Assembly: GCA_945828175.1 (NCBI GenBank)
Contig: CALZQD010000052.1
Location: 1-9,111 of the forward strand
DNA length: 9,111 bases
Origin: an uncultured Bacteroidales bacterium
GTDB taxonomy: Bacteria > Bacteroidota > Bacteroidia > Bacteroidales > Muribaculaceae
Direction of reading: 5' to 3'
Part shown: one piece after another, positions 1 to 6,668 of the stretch
Layout: each line of letters opens with the position of its first letter
How positions within the stretch are numbered: position 1 is the stretch's first letter
Made by a program: the position numbers and the translations under genes
Notes under the pieces: model-generated
The model's database searches: none
Told to the model about the DNA's origin: nothing
What the model saw: only the letters and a program-made list of their open reading frames with translations

Positions 1-1627
1 TCTCTACGGTCGAGATTGTGCCGATGTTGAATTTCTCCTGAAGCACCTTGAGGATGTCGGGCGTAAAGAAGGCGGGAATCGTCGGGCCGCTGTGGATGTT
101 CTGCACTCCGAGCGACAGAAGCGCCAACAACACGATTACGGCCTTCTGCTCATACCATGCGATATTGTAGACGATAGGCAGGTCGTTGACGCTCTCGAGA
201 TTGAAGGCGTCTTTGAGCGCCAGGGCGATGCGCACGAGCGAGTAAGAGTCGTTACACTGGCCTGCGTCGAGCACACGCGGCACGCCCTCGATGTCGCCGA
301 GAGGCAGCTTGTTGTAACGGTATTTGGCGCAGCCGGCCGTCAGGATGACGCAGTCTTCGGGCAGAGCCTCGGCAAAGCGGGTGTAATACTCGCGCGAGGG
401 GAAGCGGCCGTCGCAGCCTGCCATGACGACAAACTTGCGTATCTTGCCGCGCTTGATGAGGTCGATGATTTTCGGCGCCAGCTCGATGACCTGATGGTGG
501 GCGAAGCCGCCGACAATCGTGCCGTGCTCGATTTCGACAGGCGGCTCACACCGGCGGGCGCGCTCGATAAGCTCGGTAAAGTCTTTCTTGCCGTCGCTCG
601 AGGTCTCGATGTGGTGGGTGCCGGGCATCCCGACGACGCCGGTCGTATAGACGCGGTCGAGATAGGTGCAGTTTTTACGCGGCGGCACGATGCAGTTCGA
701 CGTGAAGAGGAAGACGCCGTTGAATTTCTCGAATTCGTCGGTCTGGCGCCACCATGCGTTGCCGTAGTTGCCTGCGAAATGAGGATATTTCTTGAATGCC
801 GGATAATACTGGCCGGGCAGCATCTCTGAGTGGGTATAGACGTCGACGCCCATGTCGCGGCTCTGTTCGAGCAGTTCCTCGAGGTCTTTGAGGTCGTGGC
901 CGCTGATGAGGATGCCGGGACGGTTGCGCACGCCGATATCGACCTTCGTTATCTCGGGATTGCCGTATGTTTCGGTGTTGGCCTTGTCGAGCAGGGCCAT
1001 TACGTCGACGCCGCCGCTGCCGACTGCAAGGACGAGCGGCAGAAGCTCGTCAACGCCGATATCTGCGCGGGCTGTCTCGGCCATAGCGTTCTCGATGACG
1101 GCGTAGACCTCGTCGCTCTCATAGCCGAGGTTGGCGGCGTGGCGGGCGTAAGCAGCCATGCCTTTGCAGCCATAGATGGCCAACTGCTTGAGTCCGCGGA
1201 TGTCGGGGTCGGCGTCGGCGAGAACGCCGGTGACGTCCTTGTATTCCTCAGCCTCGTCGGGCGCGGCCGTGAAACCGACATGGGGCAGCTCGGGCAGCTC
1301 GACGCCATGCTCTTTGGCCACGTCGATGAGGCTGTCCTTCACCTCGAAAGCGCGCTTGATATAGTCGTCGAGCGACGCATTGTCGAAGTTGGCGTTGGTG
1401 ATTGTCGTAAACAGCGCGTCGATAACTTCGTGGCTTGCCTCGCGCGAGGCCAAGCCTTTGGCGCGCAGCGCACGGTTAACGGCCGACACACCGCGCACGG
1501 CATATAGCAGAAGATCCATTCTCGCCGAAGTCTCGGGCCGTTTGCCGCAGACACCGACTATCTCGCAGCCCTTGTTGCGGGCTGTCTCCTGGCACTGATA
1601 ACAGAACATTTCAGGTTGCTTATCCAT
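1..1627 (-). CDS. hcp: Hybrid cluster protein (hydroxylamine reductase), class I; 3' end off window
   Basis: Cytoplasmic iron-sulfur-oxygen protein of the Hcp/Prismane family. Family members reduce hydroxylamine in vitro and act in nitric oxide detoxification or protein S-nitrosylation in vivo. The reading frame starts at the ATG complementary to 1625-1627 and gives 542 residues before the window edge. Class I Hcps are about 550 residues, so only a short C-terminal tail should be missing. The N-terminus has the class I [4Fe-4S] spacing C9-x2-C12-x8-C21-x5-C27. All hybrid-cluster ligands are present where expected: H244 (in GHD), E268 (HSEM), C312 (SNCIVPP), C405 (the likely persulfide Cys, in AGCDG), C433, C458, E493 and K495 (WYEQK). 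It is therefore predicted to be active. No hcr reductase gene or HcpR-type regulator lies in the window. The start is 21 bp after the cupin gene, so the two are probably co-transcribed. Gene identity is near certain; the physiological role comes from the family. Confidence 0.97.
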   Translation of the reverse strand, partial: MDKQPEMFCYQCQETARNKGCEIVGVCGKRPETSARMDLLLYAVRGVSAVNRALRAKGLASREASHEVIDALFTTITNANFDNASLDDYIKRAFEVKDSLIDVAKEHGVELPELPHVGFTAAPDEAEEYKDVTGVLADADPDIRGLKQLAIYGCKGMAAYARHAANLGYESDEVYAVIENAMAETARADIGVDELLPLVLAVGSGGVDVMALLDKANTETYGNPEITKVDIGVRNRPGILISGHDLKDLEELLEQSRDMGVDVYTHSEMLPGQYYPAFKKYPHFAGNYGNAWWRQTDEFEKFNGVFLFTSNCIVPPRKNCTYLDRVYTTGVVGMPGTHHIETSSDGKKDFTELIERARRCEPPVEIEHGTIVGGFAHHQVIELAPKIIDLIKRGKIRKFVVMAGCDGRFPSREYYTRFAEALPEDCVILTAGCAKYRYNKLPLGDIEGVPRVLDAGQCNDSYSLVRIALALKDAFNLESVNDLPIVYNIAWYEQKAVIVLLALLSLGVQNIHSGPTIPAFFTPDILKVLQEKFNIGTISTVE

Positions 1628-1648
1628 ATCTGTCTTTATTTAAATGTG

Positions 1649-1987
1649 TTATACTTTGCTTGATCTGATCTTGACGAGCATCACTTTCGAGTCGGCCAAT
1701 GCGTCGACGCTGTGGGTGACGCCCTCGCCCATAAGCATGAACTCGCCTGCCTTGATGACGTGCGGTCCGCCGGCGACGGTAAACCTCACTTCGCCTTCGA
1801 CGACATAAACCATCACTTCGGCCGGCGCGAGGTGCTCGGCTAATGACTGTCCTGCCTTGAAGGCAAGCAGCGACACGCCGCCCTGTGAATTCTCGAAAAT
1901 ATTTTTGAAATGAACCTTGTCGGCGCCGCCTTCGACCTGCGCGGCGAGCGCATTGACTTCTCCGAATTTATAGTCTGTATTCAACAT
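1649..1987 (-). CDS. Small single-domain cupin protein, upstream partner of hcp
   Basis: A 112-residue single cupin domain with no signal peptide, so cytoplasmic. Cupin motif 1 can be read around residues 46-65 (G46, H52, E57, G65) and motif 2 around residues 81-92 (G81, H92). The usual HxH pair of motif 1 is H-L-A here, so the second metal-binding His is missing. The proline of motif 2 is also replaced, by glycine. H52, E57 and H92 remain as a possible reduced metal site. The phrase VMVYVVEGEVRF is typical of cupin_2 proteins. The gene ends 21 bp before hcp on the same strand, which suggests one transcript and a role tied to nitrosative or redox stress; that link rests on context only. Substrate and reaction cannot be named. 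The start is the only sensible ATG, since it precedes the whole cupin fold. Confidence 0.85.
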   Translation of the reverse strand: MLNTDYKFGEVNALAAQVEGGADKVHFKNIFENSQGGVSLLAFKAGQSLAEHLAPAEVMVYVVEGEVRFTVAGGPHVIKAGEFMLMGEGVTHSVDALADSKVMLVKIRSSKV

Positions 1988-2107
1988 AGCTGGTTAATGT
2001 TTTAGTTAAGAAACTGGTATCAACAGCATATAAACATCGTGCCGGCGTATATTGTTCACAAAAGCCGCGGCTGCGTCATAGGTCGTATGTGGGGTGAATC
2101 AGTGTCC
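1988..2107. other. Intergenic region upstream of cupin-hcp, no confident promoter
   Basis: These 120 bp separate the stop of the AlgH-family gene from the cupin start. A promoter for cupin-hcp is expected here, but no good TAnnTTTG box with an upstream TTTG was found on the minus strand. Two short dyads lie next to each other: TTGTTCACAA (2052-2061, 4-bp arms) and the 10-bp palindrome AGCCGCGGCT (2063-2072). On the minus strand the latter is followed by four T residues, so it could be a weak terminator for the upstream gene. Neither dyad is strong enough to call. Confidence 0.4.
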
Positions 2108-2716
2108 TCAGTTGGCGCGGGGCTCGCGCGGCATCAGCTGCCAGGCGCGGTAGTGTTCGCCGAGCATCCTGACGTAGCGGTGCCAGTAGGCGTCGTCGCT
2201 CAGCGACAGCAGCATGGTCTTGTCAGAGGGGAAGTCGGCGACGGCCCAGCTGCTCTCGCGCAGCTCGTTTTTAAGCTGCGGAGCGGTCCAGCCGCTGTAG
2301 CCGATGAAGAATCGCAGCAGTCCATCGAGAGGATAACCGCTGTTGACATAGTCGATTGCCGCGTCGAAATCGCCGCCGAGCCACAGGCCGGGGGCAAACT
2401 GCTTGGCGCCGGCAAAGACTTCCTCGCCGAGAGTGTGCATAAACACCATGCGGTCGGGACCCAAGGGGCCGCCGCAGTAGACCGGCACGTTGCTGTCGGC
2501 CGAAACGCCGTCGAGATAGCAGTCGAGCGTGTGGCCGGTCTTGTTGTTCATCACCAGACCGAGCGCGCCGTCGTTCTCGTCATAGTCGACTATGCTGACG
2601 ACAGAGTGATTGAAATATGCCTCTTCAATGAACGGGTCGGCAATCAACAACGAGCCCTGGCCGACTCTCGCCGCCCTCGCAGGCACATTGAACAGGGTTG
2701 TGGTTAAATCTCTCAT
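2108..2716 (-). CDS. YqgE/AlgH family protein (UPF0301/DUF179)
   Basis: A 202-residue cytoplasmic protein, close to the usual length of this family (about 185-200). Family hallmarks can be read in order. GSLLIADPFI, the glycine-rich start of the fold, is near residue 21. It is followed by an FNHSVVSIVDYDENDGALGLVMN segment in which GALGLVMN is the classic family motif (usually GaiGlviN). GGPLGPDRMVFMH lies near the middle. FIGYSGWTAPQLKNEL then SWAVADF falls towards the C-terminus, matching the family's GyaGWgpGQLe-E and W block. In Pseudomonas, AlgH was linked to alginate regulation, but the molecular function of the family is not settled. No catalytic residues are proposed here. It lies between efp and cupin-hcp on the same strand, but a strong hairpin separates it from efp, so it probably has its own promoter (see 2740-2747). 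The ATG at 2716 is the first in frame and gives the family's usual N-terminus. Confidence 0.93.
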   Translation of the reverse strand: MRDLTTTLFNVPARAARVGQGSLLIADPFIEEAYFNHSVVSIVDYDENDGALGLVMNNKTGHTLDCYLDGVSADSNVPVYCGGPLGPDRMVFMHTLGEEVFAGAKQFAPGLWLGGDFDAAIDYVNSGYPLDGLLRFFIGYSGWTAPQLKNELRESSWAVADFPSDKTMLLSLSDDAYWHRYVRMLGEHYRAWQLMPREPRAN

Positions 2717-2739
2717 GTCGCTTTTATGTTAAAGTGTTA

Positions 2740-2747
2740 CAATTCTA
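2740..2747 (-). promoter_or_regulatory. Possible -7 box for the AlgH-family gene
   Basis: On the minus strand this reads TAGAATTG, one mismatch from the Bacteroidota TAnnTTTG box. It would start transcription near 2733, leaving a leader of about 17 nt before the ATG at 2716. No clear TTTG -33 element sits at the usual distance; that position is covered by the inverted repeat at 2753-2773. Weak call. Confidence 0.3.
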
Positions 2748-2752
2748 TAACA

Positions 2753-2773
2753 AATCAAACACAAGGTTTGATT
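2753..2773. repeat. Perfect 8-bp inverted repeat upstream of the AlgH-family gene
   Basis: The arms AATCAAAC (2753-2760) and GTTTGATT (2766-2773) are exact reverse complements separated by 5 nt. The repeat covers the expected -33 region of the AlgH-gene promoter. It could be an operator or an mRNA-end hairpin. The position favours an operator, but no regulator is identified. Confidence 0.5.
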
Positions 2774-2785
2774 AAAGCGCTTTAA
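2772..2785. repeat. 14-bp perfect palindrome TTAAAGCGCTTTAA
   Basis: A perfect 14-bp palindrome with a central CG step, overlapping the end of the preceding inverted repeat by two bases. Its shape (AAAGCGCTTT core) resembles operators of LacI/CcpA-type regulators. It has no spacer, so it would make a poor RNA hairpin, which favours protein binding to DNA. It lies about 55-70 bp upstream of the AlgH-family start codon. Confidence 0.5.
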
Positions 2786-2800
2786 ATTAATTTGAAAAGC

Positions 2801-2846
2801 AAGAGACGCCGACCCGGCATTTCGCAGGGCTGACGTCTCTTTTTTC
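2801..2846 (-). terminator. Strong hairpin terminator downstream of efp
   Basis: Positions 2801-2841 fold into an 18-position stem with a 5-nt loop. Eight perfect outer pairs (AAGAGACG with CGTCTCTT) are followed by mostly paired inner bases, with two mismatches and two G-T wobbles. It begins about 32 bp after the efp stop. On the efp strand an A-run precedes the stem and a TTGCTTTT stretch follows it. On the other strand a clean run of T residues follows (to 2846), so it could work in both directions, although no rightward gene precedes it. It separates efp from the AlgH-family gene. Confidence 0.8.
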
Positions 2847-2873
2847 TTCTAACCGTTTAATTTTATCTGGCGA

Positions 2874-3440
2874 TTACTGTTTGATGCGCTCAACGTAGCT
2901 GCCGTCGCGGGTGTCGATGCGCACCTTGTCGCCGATGTTGCAGAACAGGGGCACACGCACTTCGGCACCGGTCTCTACAGTTGCGGGCTTGAGGGTGTTG
3001 GTCGCTGTGTCACCCTTGATGCCGGGCTCGGTGTAGGTGATTTCGAGGACGACGCTGGTCGGCATCTCGCAGGTGAGGATGGTGTCGGTGGCTGCGTGAA
3101 CCATAGCCTCGCAGATGTCACCTTCCTTAAGGAACTGTACGCCGTCGATGCTCTCGCCGGGGATAGCTACCTGCTCGAAAGTCTCGGTGTGCATGAAGTT
3201 GTAGCCCATATCGTCTTTGTAGAGATACTGGTAGGGACGACGCTCGATGCGAACCTCCTCGACCTTGACGCCCGAGTTCCAAGTTTTGTCGATTACACGG
3301 CCGGTCTTGACATTTTTGAGTTTGGTGCGCACGAAAGCCGGACCTTTGCCGGGTTTTACATGGAGAAACTCAACGATAAAGAAGTAGTTGCCGTCGATGT
3401 CAAGGCACATACCGTTTTTAAAATCAGCTGTTGTTGCCAT
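2874..3440 (-). CDS. efp: Elongation factor P
   Basis: A 188-residue translation factor of the usual EF-P length. It binds between the P and E sites of the ribosome and relieves stalling at consecutive prolines. The three domains can be followed. An N-terminal KOW-like domain (about residues 1-64) carries the loop K29-P-G-K-G, whose tip lysine K32 is the position modified in many bacteria. A central OB domain (about 65-127) starts at the conserved block [14 protein letters not shown]-terminal OB domain (about 128-188) contains [31 protein letters not shown] signature residues and ends in [23 protein letters not shown] sequence. No lysine-modifying enzyme (EpmA, EpmB, YmfI type) is encoded in this window. 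It is preceded by a divergent promoter region with a 5' leader hairpin and followed by a strong terminator, so it appears monocistronic. Confidence 0.98.
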   Translation of the reverse strand: MATTADFKNGMCLDIDGNYFFIVEFLHVKPGKGPAFVRTKLKNVKTGRVIDKTWNSGVKVEEVRIERRPYQYLYKDDMGYNFMHTETFEQVAIPGESIDGVQFLKEGDICEAMVHAATDTILTCEMPTSVVLEITYTEPGIKGDTATNTLKPATVETGAEVRVPLFCNIGDKVRIDTRDGSYVERIKQ

Positions 3441-3500
3441 AAAAAAGTCTTATGATATTTGTTTAAAGATTTATGATTCAAGAGTTTAAACATAAAATTC

Positions 3501-3517
3501 AAGCGTCACCGACGCTT
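3501..3517 (-). promoter_or_regulatory. Perfect stem-loop at the predicted 5' end of the efp mRNA
   Basis: AAGCGTC (3501-3507) and GACGCTT (3511-3517) form a perfect 7-bp stem with a 3-nt loop. Given the -7 box at 3527-3534, efp transcription should start near 3520, so this stem would sit at the very 5' end of a leader of about 80 nt. It may protect the mRNA end or act in regulation. It is too far from the start codon (about 60 nt) to block it directly. Confidence 0.45.
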
Positions 3518-3522
3518 TTGCG

Positions 3523-3538
3523 GTTACAAAGTTACAAA
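3523..3538. repeat. Tandem direct repeat GTTACAAA x2
   Basis: Two back-to-back copies of GTTACAAA (3523-3530 and 3531-3538). On the minus strand they create the TAACTTTG box assigned to efp, at the junction of the two copies. It may simply be part of the promoter or a tandem half-site. Confidence 0.5.
3527..3534 (-). promoter_or_regulatory. efp promoter, -7 box TAACTTTG
   Basis: On the minus strand this is an exact match to the Bacteroidota TAnnTTTG box. A good TTTG -33 element at 19-21 bp is not evident; the nearest candidate is a TTTAT stretch somewhat further up. Predicted start of the transcript is near 3520. It is the best candidate on this strand between the two divergent genes. Confidence 0.55.
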
Positions 3539-3573
3539 ACTCAGCCGATTTTTATGATATAAACAGGCAAGTT

Positions 3574-3607
3574 TTTGGCTGAAATTCAAGACAAATGCTT
3601 AACTTTG
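3574..3607 (+). promoter_or_regulatory. Promoter of the receiver / ATP-grasp operon (TTTG ... TAACTTTG)
   Basis: TTTG at 3574-3577 and TAACTTTG at 3600-3607 match the Bacteroidota -33 and -7 elements, with a 22-bp spacer, slightly longer than the usual 19-21. Predicted start near 3614 gives a leader of about 50 nt to the ATG at 3663. The leader can form a modest stem: GTCG 3620-3623 with CGAC 3642-3645, and GGC 3627-3629 with GCC 3637-3639. No Shine-Dalgarno sequence is seen before the ATG, which is normal for this phylum. Confidence 0.65.
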
Positions 3608-3662
3608 CTAAACAAATCGGTCGTCAGGCGACTTATGCCGGCGACGTTTCAATTGTCACAGG

Positions 3663-6656
3663 ATGAACGAAGAAGCACTTAGCCAGATGTATCTTAAAGA
3701 CACGGCGTTCCAGAAACTGATGCAACGCCGCATCTTTAACGTACTTCTAATTGCATCGCCCTATGACGCCTTCATGATGGAAGAAGACGGTCGTGTCGAA
3801 GAACAGCTCTACTTCGAGTATGTATCGCTAAACCTCAGCTCGCCCCCGCGCGTGACCCGTGTCTCAGACACCGCCGCGGCGCTCGAGATGATAAAGAGCA
3901 TCAACTTCGACATCGTCATCACCATGCCCGCCATAGACATTAACGAGACTATCGAGGGCGCCGCCGCTATCAAGGCCCTGCGCCCCGACATACCCGTCGT
4001 CGTGCTCACGCCCTTCTCGAAGGAGGTGTCGCGGCGTCTGAGCCACGCCGACCTGAGCCATGTCGACTACGTCTTCAGCTGGCTCGGCAACATGGACCTG
4101 CTGCTGGCCATTATCAAGCTTATCGAAGACAAGAAAAACGCCGACGACATCGACGAAGTCGGCGTGCAGATGCTCCTGCTGGTCGAAGACTCGGTGAGGT
4201 TCTACTCGTCGATACTGCCGACGGTCTACAAGTTCCTGCTCAAGCAGTCGCTGGTCTTCTCGACCGAGGCCCTCAACGAGCACGAGCAGCGTCTGAGAAT
4301 GCGCGGCCGACCCAAGGTAATGCTCGCCCGTGACTACGAGGAGGCCGTCGAGCTCTTCGACCGCTACCGCGACCATATCCTCGGCGTCATCAGCGACGTG
4401 TCGTTCAAGCGCGGCGGCGTCAAAGACAGCGCCGCCGGCCTCAGACTCGGCGCCTACATACGCTCGCAGTCGCCCTACCTGCCCATCATCATCGAATCGT
4501 CTGACACCGAGAACGCCAAGCGCGTCGGCGACTTCAACGGCGTCTTCCTCGACAAGAACTCGAAGAAGCTCCCCGTCGACATGGGCGAGGCAATCATGGC
4601 CAACTTCGGTTTCGGCGACTTCATCATCAAAGACCCCTCCACGGGCGACGAGATCATGCGCATCAAAGACCTTAAGGGCATGCAGCGCCAGATTTTCGAC
4701 ATCCCCGCCGACGCCCTCTACCGCCACGCCCAGAACAACGACATCTCGCGCTGGCTCTACTCGCGCGCACTCTTCCCCATCGCCGAGGTCATCAAGCAGC
4801 ACCGTTTCAAGTCGCTCGACGAGGCGCCCGCCGTCAAGCAGCTTTTCTTCGACCTCATCGTCAAATACCGCAAGATGAAAAACCGCGGCGTCGTCGCCGT
4901 GTTCAAGAAAGACCGCTTCGACCATTACTCTAACTTCGCCCGCATCGGCGAGGGCAGCCTCGGCGGCAAAGGGCGCGGCCTCGCTTTCGTCGACTCCATA
5001 ATTAAGAAAAATCCGGTCTGCGACAACTTCTCGGGCCTCACGATTTCGATACCGCGCACGGTCGTGCTCTGCACCGACATCTTCGACGAGTTCATGGCCT
5101 CTAACCGCCTCTATCCCATCGCCCTGAGCGACGCCTCAGACGACGAGATCCTCGCCGCCTTCGTCGCCGCCCGCCTACCCGAGAAGCTCATGGAAGACTT
5201 CTTCGCCCTCTTCGAAGTCATCGACCGTCCGCTCGCCATCAGAAGCTCGAGCCTGCTCGAAGACTCCCACTATCAGCCATTCGCGGGCATCTACTCGACG
5301 TATATGATACCCTGGACGCCCGACCCCTACGAGCGTCTCAAGATGCTGAGCGAATCAATCAAGGGCGTCTATGCCTCGGTTTTCTTCAAAGCCAGCAAGG
5401 CATATATGTCGGCCACGAGCAACGTCATCGACCAGGAGAAGATGGCCGTCATCATCCAGGAGGTCGTCGGCGACTATCACGGCGACTACTATTTCCCGTC
5501 GTTCTCGGGCGTGGGCCGCTCGCTCAACTACTACCCCATCGGCGAGGAGAGCATCGCCGACGGCGTCGTCGAGATGGCTGTCGGACTCGGTAAATATATC
5601 GTCGACGGCGGCCTGAGTCTGCGTTTCTCGCCCAAATATCCCGAGCGAGTTCTCCAGACCTCGACCCTCGACCTGGCCCTGCGCGACACTCAGACAACCC
5701 TCTACGCCCTCGGGCCCGACAACTCCGAGATGCGCCTGTCGTCTGACGACGGCTTCAATATCGTCAAGAAATCAGTGCAAGACTTCGCCGGCACCGGCGC
5801 CCTGCGCTATCTCGTCTCGACCTTCGACCCCGCCGGAGGCATGCTCTTCGACTATGAGATGCCGGGCCGCGGACGCCGCGTCGTCACCTTCGCCAACATC
5901 CTGCGCGACAAGGTCCTGCCCCTCGCTCCGGCCATCGACTTCATGCTCAAGAACGGCCAGACCGAGATGCAGCGTCCCATCGAAATCGAGTTTGCCGGCA
6001 TCATCAACGACAAGCCGACCGACCAGGGCATCAAGGGCCACCTCTACTGGCTCCAGATCAGGCCTATCATCGACAAGAAAGAAATTGTCGACGACAGCAT
6101 CGTCGACATCGACAACTCGCAGCTCATACTCAGCAGCAACACGGCCCTCGGCCACGGCAACATCGACGGCGTAGCCACGATTATCTACGTCAAGCCCGAC
6201 AGCTTCAATTCGGCCGACAACCCCGCCATCGCCCGCGAAATCTCCGAAATCAACGCCCGCATGGTCAAGGAAGGCAAAGGCTATGTGCTTATCGGCCCGG
6301 GCCGCTGGGGCTCGAGCGACAGCGCCCTCGGCATACCCGTGCGCTGGCCCGACATCGCCGGCGCAAGGCTCATCGTCGAGTCGTCGCTCGACAGCTACCG
6401 CATCGAGCCGAGCCAGGGCACTCACTTCTTCCACAACCTGACATCGTTCGGTGTCGGGTATTTCACTATCAACCCATTCAGCGACGACGGCTTCTACGAC
6501 ACGGCCTACCTCGACTCGCTCGAGGCCGTGGCCGAGACCGCCCATCTGCGCATTATCGAGTTCGACACCCCGCTGCACATCGCCATCAACGGCCGCCGCG
6601 GCGCAGGCGTCGTCTTCAAGCCGGCAGCGCCCGACGACAACAATCCGAAACATTAA
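3663..6656 (+). CDS. Two receiver-like domains fused to a PEP/pyruvate-binding (PPDK_N) ATP-grasp domain and a C-terminal module
   Basis: A 997-residue cytoplasmic protein. Residues about 24-155 have a receiver fold pattern but a degenerate active site: where the phospho-Asp should be, the strand reads FDIVITMPAID (82-92). Residues about 169-318 are a second receiver-like domain with the acidic pair E175-D176, a candidate phosphoacceptor D245 (VISDVSF), S279/S280 and K298. A mainly helical linker follows (about 319-424). Residues 425-802 are a PPDK_N/PEP-synthase-type ATP-grasp domain: GSLGGKGRGL (431-440), catalytic-type R527 in AIRSSSLLED, MAVIIQEVV (594-602), and the closing LYWLQIRPI (794-802), equivalent to the VQARP end in PEP synthase. 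The C-terminal ~195 residues carry GPGRWGSSD (878-886) and SQGTHFFHN (917-925). No PEP-binding barrel and no canonical TSHxA phosphohistidine motif is seen, so it is not an ordinary PEP synthase. It is the first gene of a rightward run. The start is the first ATG after an in-frame stop at 3609. Function unknown; phosphotransfer or ATP-driven regulation is inference. Confidence 0.9.
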   Translation: MNEEALSQMYLKDTAFQKLMQRRIFNVLLIASPYDAFMMEEDGRVEEQLYFEYVSLNLSSPPRVTRVSDTAAALEMIKSINFDIVITMPAIDINETIEGAAAIKALRPDIPVVVLTPFSKEVSRRLSHADLSHVDYVFSWLGNMDLLLAIIKLIEDKKNADDIDEVGVQMLLLVEDSVRFYSSILPTVYKFLLKQSLVFSTEALNEHEQRLRMRGRPKVMLARDYEEAVELFDRYRDHILGVISDVSFKRGGVKDSAAGLRLGAYIRSQSPYLPIIIESSDTENAKRVGDFNGVFLDKNSKKLPVDMGEAIMANFGFGDFIIKDPSTGDEIMRIKDLKGMQRQIFDIPADALYRHAQNNDISRWLYSRALFPIAEVIKQHRFKSLDEAPAVKQLFFDLIVKYRKMKNRGVVAVFKKDRFDHYSNFARIGEGSLGGKGRGLAFVDSIIKKNPVCDNFSGLTISIPRTVVLCTDIFDEFMASNRLYPIALSDASDDEILAAFVAARLPEKLMEDFFALFEVIDRPLAIRSSSLLEDSHYQPFAGIYSTYMIPWTPDPYERLKMLSESIKGVYASVFFKASKAYMSATSNVIDQEKMAVIIQEVVGDYHGDYYFPSFSGVGRSLNYYPIGEESIADGVVEMAVGLGKYIVDGGLSLRFSPKYPERVLQTSTLDLALRDTQTTLYALGPDNSEMRLSSDDGFNIVKKSVQDFAGTGALRYLVSTFDPAGGMLFDYEMPGRGRRVVTFANILRDKVLPLAPAIDFMLKNGQTEMQRPIEIEFAGIINDKPTDQGIKGHLYWLQIRPIIDKKEIVDDSIVDIDNSQLILSSNTALGHGNIDGVATIIYVKPDSFNSADNPAIAREISEINARMVKEGKGYVLIGPGRWGSSDSALGIPVRWPDIAGARLIVESSLDSYRIEPSQGTHFFHNLTSFGVGYFTINPFSDDGFYDTAYLDSLEAVAETAHLRIIEFDTPLHIAINGRRGAGVVFKPAAPDDNNPKH

Positions 6657-6668
6657 AACACCACGACA

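Noticed and set aside
92..1507. Two back-to-back plus-strand open frames (245 and 225 residues) over the hcp region
   Set aside because: They lie antisense to hcp, whose frame has every cluster ligand in place. Their composition (V, D, A and R rich) is that of a reverse-complement shadow of GC-rich codons.
2052..2072. TTGTTCACAA and AGCCGCGGCT as an FNR/HcpR-type operator or terminator upstream of cupin-hcp
   Set aside because: The first has only 4-bp arms with a 2-bp spacer, unlike the FNR-type TTGAT-N4-ATCAA spacing. The second would leave a 3-bp stem. Both fit chance in a GC-rich gap.
3096..3455. 119-residue plus-strand open frame over efp
   Set aside because: Antisense to a clear EF-P gene with no independent support.
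3864..4925. 353-residue minus-strand open frame
   Set aside because: Antisense to the receiver / ATP-grasp gene, with low-complexity V/D/E/L composition and no recognisable domain.
3663..6656. Annotation as phosphoenolpyruvate synthase (ppsA)
   Set aside because: Only the ATP-grasp part matches. The phosphohistidine motif and PEP-binding barrel are absent and two receiver-like domains are added.
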